Positions 57,146 through 64,000 of a DNA stretch of 64,000 nucleotides are shown here, one piece after another. Position 1 is the stretch's first letter; each line of letters starts with the position of its first letter. The notes under the pieces were generated by a model. The model saw only the letters and a program-made list of their open reading frames with translations. It was not told the origin of the DNA and searched no databases. The translations under genes and the position numbers were made by a program. Source of the stretch: Ophiodon elongatus (lineage: Eukaryota > Chordata > Actinopteri > Perciformes > Hexagrammidae); the NCBI GenBank assembly GCA_016806645.1, contig JACSYO010002111.1:578501-642500 (forward strand). Reading direction: 5' to 3'.

Positions 57146-58499
57146 TTGAAGTTATGTACGTTAGTTAATTTAACTGGTGAGTTCTAGAGTTTTTTTTTAC
57201 TTGGATCAGCCAGGCTCCACCCTACTTCACCCTATACCTCGTCTTCTGGCTCCAGCCCCAACATACAGACATGAAAGTGATATTGATCTTCTTCTCTAAG
57301 TCTCGACAAGTGAGTAATTAAACATGTACTCCATGTCTATTTCATTAATACCAAATGTATCGTCACAGCTAACTAGCTAGCGGTAGTTACCTGTTTGTGT
57401 CCAGCTAGCAGTGGAGCTGGATGACGGTAATGATCACGGTCAGTCAATGGTTTGTATATATATGTGTGGTTTGTATATGTTTACTGTACATATAATCCAA
57501 CTAGTAAATATGGTCTCCACCAACAACAATCAGACTGTTGTTTTCTTAATGATCCATTATTTATATCAGCATGTGTTACGTTCCTCGACTAAGGTCCAGG
57601 GGATGAGGGGAGTAACGGTGTAAACAAACTAAGGGACAAAGAGTCATGGGCGATAGTACCACGATAGTAACCACACCAAAGGGTCAGGCTACCAACACTA
57701 GCACGCACGTCTGGAGCAGAGGAGATCAGCACATCTAACAACACACAGCGTGAAGGCTGCCACTTGGCCCACCGGGCTGTCTGTCTGAATCTCCCGGCCT
57801 CTTAGCCACCGCGGCATTAATCGGTGATTGAGCCCAGCCGCGTGTGATCACACGCTGCAGCTGCTCGGCAGGGAGAAGGGAGGCACCAGAATGGACATGG
57901 GAGAGAGAGCAGAAAGAGAACATAACACGGCACGTAGCTGCATGTAATGATTGTGCCTTCTAAAGCATGCAGTAATACAACAGAACGTTAATGGAACATT
58001 CTTCCTGCATCTACACCAGAGCACAGCACAGACAGCTCCGGCAGGGAGGGAGGAGCTGGTATTTATCACGCAGGCGGAGATGTCGCCCTGACATGTGATT
58101 CTTCAATCGACGGAGAGCACACACAGCAGCCATTAGATCTATCTGTCTCTATCAGAGGCCACTCTGACTGCTCTGATGCAATGGAGTGAATAGTGTTTTA
58201 GACTGAAAGACATCCAGGTATCTGATTCTGTGGCTTTGTCTCATTGGAGGAACAACAGAGCCGACCTGACAGTGTCGTCACCTGGCTTGGGAAACACACT
58301 TGAAATGCTAACAAGGTTTAAAGTCTTTATTGCAACAAAAACCATAAAGTTAACCTGTTAGGTGTGTTAGTCAGTAGTGAAAGACAGTTGTACTTTGTCA
58401 AAGCTGCCTTGTGTAGTTTTACTCCAGTTAATGGGCTCTATAAAATAAAAAGCTAGAGCACGTAACATGAACTGTGACAAGAGTTTCAATCCACGTGTG

Positions 58500-58600
58500 A
58501 GAAGAGTTCGGTCTAGCCATCCTTTATTGGAAAAGTGCCATGAGATAACTTCTGTTGTGATTTGGCGCTGTATAAATGAAATTGAGTTGACATTTTTATG
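58500..58600 (+). repeat. SINE/LINE 3' tail fragment
   Basis: TGATTTGGCGCTGTATAAAT followed by GAAATTGAGTTGACA is the widespread teleost 3' tail (usually TTGGCGCTATATAAATAAAA). Only the tail region is recognisable. Confidence 0.55.
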
Positions 58601-58879
58601 TACATTTTAAATTTGTAAATTAACAAAACTGAGTGGAAACAGTGGAAAATCGAAAACAAGCTTGAAACATCACAAAACCTTTTTTATGTCTGGCTGAGCT
58701 GGTTAAGTTGGATTACCGATAAAAGCAAAATGTGAAAAAGTGCAATAGGAGCGGTCTCCACACTCAACATGTCATCACTGTCAAAAATATATCTCAGCAC
58801 GCTGCATACACTATGTACAATTCCTTCATATCTATATTAGCTTTGCTGTCCTTGGTTTTAACCGTATGTCGGTTTTCTG

Positions 58880-58960
58880 GGTAAGTACATTGAGACAACC
58901 AGAGTCAAATTCCTTATATGTGTTCACATACTTGGCTGATAAAGCAGATTCTGATTAAGT
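58880..58960 (+). repeat. LINE/SINE 3' tail fragment
   Basis: GAGTCAAATTCCTTATATGT, ACATACTTGGC and AAAGCAGATTCTGATTAAG match a common fish retroelement 3' end. Confidence 0.5.
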
Positions 58961-60567
58961 GAATAAATCCTGACGTACGTCAAGTTTCGGATGCACTGGA
59001 GAGACAAGAAATTATGACTTTCCTCAAATGAATACGTGAATGAACATGAATGTCATAATTCATTCATTATCATTAATACGAATTTTTGTTTGTGCTGATT
59101 TTCTTGAAATTCTGTAAAAACATATAGATGTAAACTCGACCATTAATCAGCTTGAGCATCTAGCAAAGGCATTTTCACTGGGAACCTTGTGCTCACCGCA
59201 ATCACTCTCTCTGTGACAGTGGATGGAAGAATGTAACCATGGCGACTGCACGACTGTAGTCTGAGAAGGGGCAAAACTTCCCACTGTCGCTGTATATGAG
59301 AAAGTGAAGGAAAGAATGAAAACACAATTGCTGTAATATAATAAAAGCACAATATGTCCTGGTCCCGTAAAATATAAAAGTCTGATATTGCGGGTATTCA
59401 ATCTAAAGCTATGCCATAGGTATCTACTGTGGGACTCTCAACAACTCCAAAAGAAAAGATTGCATGGCTTTTGGGGTAATTCATGAAGCGATGTAGCTTT
59501 GCTATCGCTAGTGAGCCTATGCTGGTGACTTTCTCTTGACCGTGGTAGCAGTACTCTGATATCCAATATGTAATTCGATATCAGCTGTAGTGAAACCAGA
59601 ACTTCTGGGGTTTGTTCCAGAAGTAAGAAAACCTCATTCAAAGTCCCATTGGCATTTGTAACTCGGCTAATAATTACAGATCCAGCATTGTAACAGAGCC
59701 TTTCTCAACATTAGGGTGTGTGGCCTGCTACGTATAAGGATGTTAGTTTTTGGGAAAAAATACTATTGTCGTTTATTCAAAATGTATGTTATTAGTGGCT
59801 CTCAATGAACCACATTACCCATAAGCCCTAGCTTAACCGCAGGACAGTGGAGTGTCTGTGGTTAGTTCAAACGTCTGTAATAACAGCAAGACACTTGAGT
59901 TTCTGTTGTTAGTTCACATGTCTATATACCATACCATACCATAACCCCTTGCACTAGTACACGTAGTGTATTCTGTATTTCTTGCATCTACTGTGTTTTA
60001 AATATATAGTAGTAGCTCATGGTAGTGCATTTGAATGAATGTACACATAAACATCCAGCCCACACTGCTGAAGTGGAGCGCACAATGCTTCAGATTTACA
60101 CTCTATATTATCTGGTCAAACCTTCCTCATGTTTACTCCATATGTCACACAAAGGGCACCGCTGAGAACAGATCCCCCACACCGCTCACTAAAGTTCTTG
60201 TTATTTCTCGCTGTGTCAACATGTTGTGGCTTCATCATGTTACCATGTATCTACTTCATTGTCCCAATGAGATACTCCTCCCCTGTGGGGAGTGCATGAT
60301 GAAAGACCTTTTCACTTCACCGTCGTATGGAGCTGTTCTTTAGCTGATTTACGAGCATATTTGTTGACTACACCTTCTGGCAGTCTAGTCTCCTAAAAAT
60401 AACAACAGGCTATACAATACCTCAGTGATTAAAATGGAATTTGAATTTCATGTTTCAACAACAAATGCAGTGGTGGAAAGTAATTGAGTACATTAACTCA
60501 ACTGGAGTTAAAGAGCATTTTGATGTATGCCCATTTTCTGCTACTTTATACTACTATTCTTTTTAGA

Positions 60568-60745
60568 TTAGATTAGATATTCCTTTATTAGTCCCGCAAG
60601 GGGAAATTTACAGGATCACAGCAGCAAAAGTAAAGTTCAGAAGGTAAAGTGCAAACAAGATACATAGTGAAAGAAACAAGAAACAAGATCAACAGAAGTA
60701 TTATAAATAAGCAAATATGCATCAATTGCATTCAATTACACTTTT
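60568..60745 (+). repeat. Dispersed retroelement fragment inserted in an older repeat
   Basis: AGATTAGATATTCCTTTATT, then AGTCCCGCAAGGGGAAATTTAC, is a common teleost interspersed repeat. It interrupts a second repeat whose ends lie at about 60475-60567 (GTGGAAAGTAATTGAGTACA) and 60746-60925. Confidence 0.55.
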
Positions 60746-62282
60746 TACTTTTTTACTGCACTCTTCATTTGCAAGCTGTGAATACTGGTTATATTGACAT
60801 CTCGTTACATATGATGTCTCTTTAAAGTATAAAAAATACCCAACAGTATGTAAAGTACTGCAAACTAGCTTCACCATGAGCAGTTCCAACATTAAAATGC
60901 TCCTTACATTAGCGTTAAAAGTGATAATCCCATAATAAAAATATGTGCCCTCATTAACACGAGTTTAAAAGTGTACAAGATGTGTATGTGCCCGTATAGA
61001 CTCATTAGAGAAGATGTAGGGCTTTCAAAGCTGTAACCTCCACACTCAACAAATTACTATTCCAATTTCTGTAATGATTCTGGAGTTCCCAATCATAAAC
61101 CTCTTATCGTGTGATCTAACACGTCCCATTCCACTAGGGTTTTTATCATTATCATTAATAATTTTGCTCTCGCACTGAACTCGCTCAGATGAGATGTTAG
61201 AAAAGCTGATGCTCATTGGTGCAAAAACTCTTCCTAGATTAGGTAGAATGGACGATGCACACACTAGAAGCTTTCATTCATCATTTGTTCATTCATCACT
61301 AGCAAAAGAGGAAACTGAGTGATCCGGGTTTCAAAAGAAAGAGAGGATGGTAGGACAAAAGCATTTCTGTCATCAGGTCCAACAACTGCTCTAAGTGCAG
61401 AGAACGCTTAAAAGGCTGTGGAATGCAAGCCATTCAAAAACCCATCAGCATCAGGGCTCAGACACAATGCCATGATCAGTCCATGTGTTGGGGGTGGAGA
61501 CGTAGAGGTAGACAGAGAATGAGCGTCTCATTGGACATTCTCTCTTTAGATCAGACTTTGGAGCTCATACGCCTTCTCCAAACACATTTGCCAGTCAGCT
61601 GGGAAGTGGGTGGTACTGCACCGGGCTGGAGATGCTGTGGGCTGAGAAGAGATAAAGCCATGACTGTTCCCTGTTTGAAAGGTTTCTTTAATGTTCAGAT
61701 CTCTCTTATGAAGACTTGATGTTTGAGGGCTTCGAACATTTGTTGCAGGTAGAGCTGCTTTGAAGTCAGAGTTTATGTCTGTGTCGCGTTAAACAGGGAT
61801 AAACACAACACATCAAGTTGCCAAGTTGCAGTGTGAACATACTCTGTTGCAAATAAAAGTCCTGCAGTGAAAATATAAGCATCATACTATCTATCTGAGT
61901 TAGTGATTTTGTGGGAAAATTGCAAAATCTGTTGTTCCTCCTGCATCCAGTGACGTGACAGTGATGTTGTTGAAGGCAAGGAAGAACTACACTTCAGCAT
62001 TGATATTCCAACAGTGGAAATGGCATCCCAAAATATGAGTACAGAGGACCCTCCAGAATCTGAGCTGCCGAGAGCAAACACCGACTACCAACAGAACGGC
62101 TTAATTCTGCTGTCAGAGCGGGCTGGAACCCAGAGAGAGAGAGAGAGAGCAGTGTGTGTGTTACTATGCAGTTTTCAGTAGAAAAGTCTTGCAGAAAAGT
62201 ATTTTCTCCAAGATTACAGTCACAGTTTTATACGGTCTGAAACACATGGTAAATGTGAAATAAAACAATCACTCCAAAACTA

Positions 62283-62752
62283 CATGGTTAGGTTTAGGCA
62301 ATACGACTACTTGGTTAGGTTTAGGCAATACGACTACTTGGTTTAGGCAACACGACTACTTGGTTAGGTTTAGGCAACACGACTACTGGGTTAGGTTTAG
62401 GCAATACGACTACTGGGTTAGGTTTAGGCAATACGACTACTTGGTTAGGTTTAGGCAACACGACTACTGGGTTAGGTTTAGGCAATACGACTACTTGGTT
62501 AGGTTTAGGCAATACGACTACTGGGTTAGGTTTAGGCAATACGACTACTTGCTTAGGTTTAGGCAATACGACTACTTGGTTCGGTTTAAGCAATACGACT
62601 ACTTGGTTAGGTTTAGGCAATACGACTACTTGGTTCGGTTTAAGCAATACGACTACTTGGTTCGGTTTAAGCAATACGACTACTTGGTTAGGTTTAAGCA
62701 ATACGACTACTTGGTTAGGTTTAGGCAATACGACAATTTGGTTAGGTTTAAA
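62283..62752. repeat. 27-bp minisatellite, about 17 units
   Basis: Unit TTGGTTAGGTTTAGGCAATA + CGACTAC with G/T, C/T and AGG/CGG variants; one unit is shortened. Both strands stay open because 27 is divisible by three. The same core occurs once at 3955-3985. Confidence 0.93.
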
Positions 62753-64000
62753 GTAACACAATTCAAACAAAATCGCAACAAAAGTTCTTCTTTAGGTTCG
62801 GTACAGTAGGTGAGGCCTTTATTATTATTTTTATCTAATAAAAAATACATTTGCCAAGTATTTAATTCACAAAGGAGTATAAAAAATAGGCTTTACCATG
62901 TGGTTATTTCATTTAGACTATTTATTGAATTTCCAGAAAACATGCTATATTGGGATATAAATCATTATTTGTATTGAATACCTTTACGTTGACACTACAA
63001 CAGCACATTTGATGAGCTTTTATGGGTTCTTGCTCTCCTGATGGCTTTAATTTCTTACGTTGTCATATTGGTTTCCAAATGGGCCTATGTTTCCATCTAT
63101 TAAGGCCATTTCACACCGGTGGTGTTTTATTTGTGCTATTTATTCACACGTCAATATACCTGCTGTTTTTGTCATGAGCACTATCACACAGAACGCGAGG
63201 GAGGTTGATTTTTCTGAGCTTTGGCATATGAATACATGCATCAACCAATCACACTGTGTGATGGACATATTCAAAACTTACACTGTAGTGGAGAACAACA
63301 GGGAGGCTCCTTAGTCTGAATCAAGACAACAGACTTTATTACTCCGTTCAACCTTGACAAAAGCAGCACAGACCGGATCCTCTCCTCATTTTTGGGAACA
63401 TGGAAAACAAGGGAAGATATAAATAGCATAGACTAATAACAAAATCCTGGGCAGGTGAGTAATTGAGGGAAGGTGTGGATAATCAAGGAGGTGGGAAACA
63501 CAAAAATAGCAGTAAGTAAAACAAAACATGTCACACGAGGAGCAAATCTACAAAATATAAGAGCAAACTGACTAAACACAAATGAATAACATGAAACAAG
63601 GAAAAAGCAGAAAACCCTAGATAACTGATAACATCAAAACAAAGACAGATAAACTAATAAACACCACCATAAGATTATAATGTAAGATGGTGTTAAAGTC
63701 AGAGGGCTCTGGGCACTGAGCCACAAGGACGAGAAGTCCATCATTAAACAGAAGCAGGATTAGTGGGTCAGCCTGGTATTATCTGGGCTGCTCGTGTAAT
63801 TTGTCTTAATTTGAGGTCATGTACTTACTCTTGTGCCAATCTGTCTTTTTCCAACTAAAAAAGTCAAACATCCACTGCAAAAAAATGCAACAGGTTCAAT
63901 TGAAACGTTCTGATGCTGCTAGCCTGCGTTATGTAACGTTTCAATCAAACTGTACTCAGAAATAATCCTTTGGGTTTGGTAGGAGAATCTGAGTGAAACC

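Larger units (their letters stand above)
53563..64000 (+). other. cadps intron 1 (partial), repeat-filled
   Basis: More than 10 kb without a supportable exon. It holds a (GTTAACGTTACGTA)n-type array split by a SINE, a 27-bp minisatellite, SINE and LINE tail fragments, and unremarkable AT-rich sequence. A long first intron is expected for CADPS genes. Confidence 0.7.

Noticed and set aside
62321..62809. 149-aa open frames on both strands with heptad-like repeats
   Set aside because: They are the 27-bp minisatellite read through; a unit divisible by three stays open in several frames.
53563..64000. Further cadps exons
   Set aside because: Searched the frames for the block that follows RRQQK in the family and found none; the intron runs off the window.

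Overview
The window looks like a ray-finned (teleost, probably percomorph) nuclear genome. It carries intron-containing vertebrate genes with GT-AG splice sites, CpG-rich first exons, many microsatellites, and a fish-type repeat load: L2-like LINE with a (TTGAA)n tail, tRNA-headed SINEs, hAT and Harbinger debris, and a fish endogenous retrovirus. No prokaryotic features, CRISPR arrays or operons are present.

Layout. (1) 2.6-12.4 kb, minus strand: complete five-exon ldlrad2 gene (CUB-like module, LDL-receptor class A repeat, transmembrane segment, Cys-rich tail; 389 aa by my splice model). Its largest introns hold SINEs, microsatellites and a hAT transposase remnant with a BED zinc finger. (2) 12.4-13.77 kb: intergenic, ending in a 30-33 bp minisatellite. 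(3) 13.77-22.63 kb, minus strand: a degenerate endogenous retrovirus. Its 3' LTR is full length (TG...CA), and a polypurine tract and a tRNA-Arg-like primer site are visible. The 5' LTR is truncated, gag is frameshifted, pol has lost protease/RT and part of integrase, and env keeps an open transmembrane-subunit frame. (4) 22.6-27.8 kb: intergenic, with inverted repeats. (5) 27.8-42.1 kb, minus strand: complete 11-exon nicotinamide phosphoribosyltransferase gene (493 aa by splice model). It is a divergent nampt paralogue with an altered phosphate-binding loop. Introns carry SINEs, L2 tails, a perfect hairpin and a hAT element with an 8-bp target duplication and a nested Harbinger element. (6) 42.1-53.1 kb: intergenic, holding a 3-kb inactive L2-type LINE. 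(7) 53.18 kb to the window end, plus strand: coding exon 1 of cadps (CAPS) followed by more than 10 kb of intron 1 with satellites, SINEs and other repeats.

The three host genes have unrelated jobs: a membrane receptor-like protein, NAD salvage, and dense-core vesicle priming. Nothing in the sequence suggests they work together. ldlrad2 and nampt are read leftward and cadps rightward, so nampt and cadps are divergently arranged about 11 kb apart. Exon boundaries were derived by hand from reading frame, splice dinucleotides and remembered family sequences. The combined phases are consistent through all 16 exons of the two complete genes.
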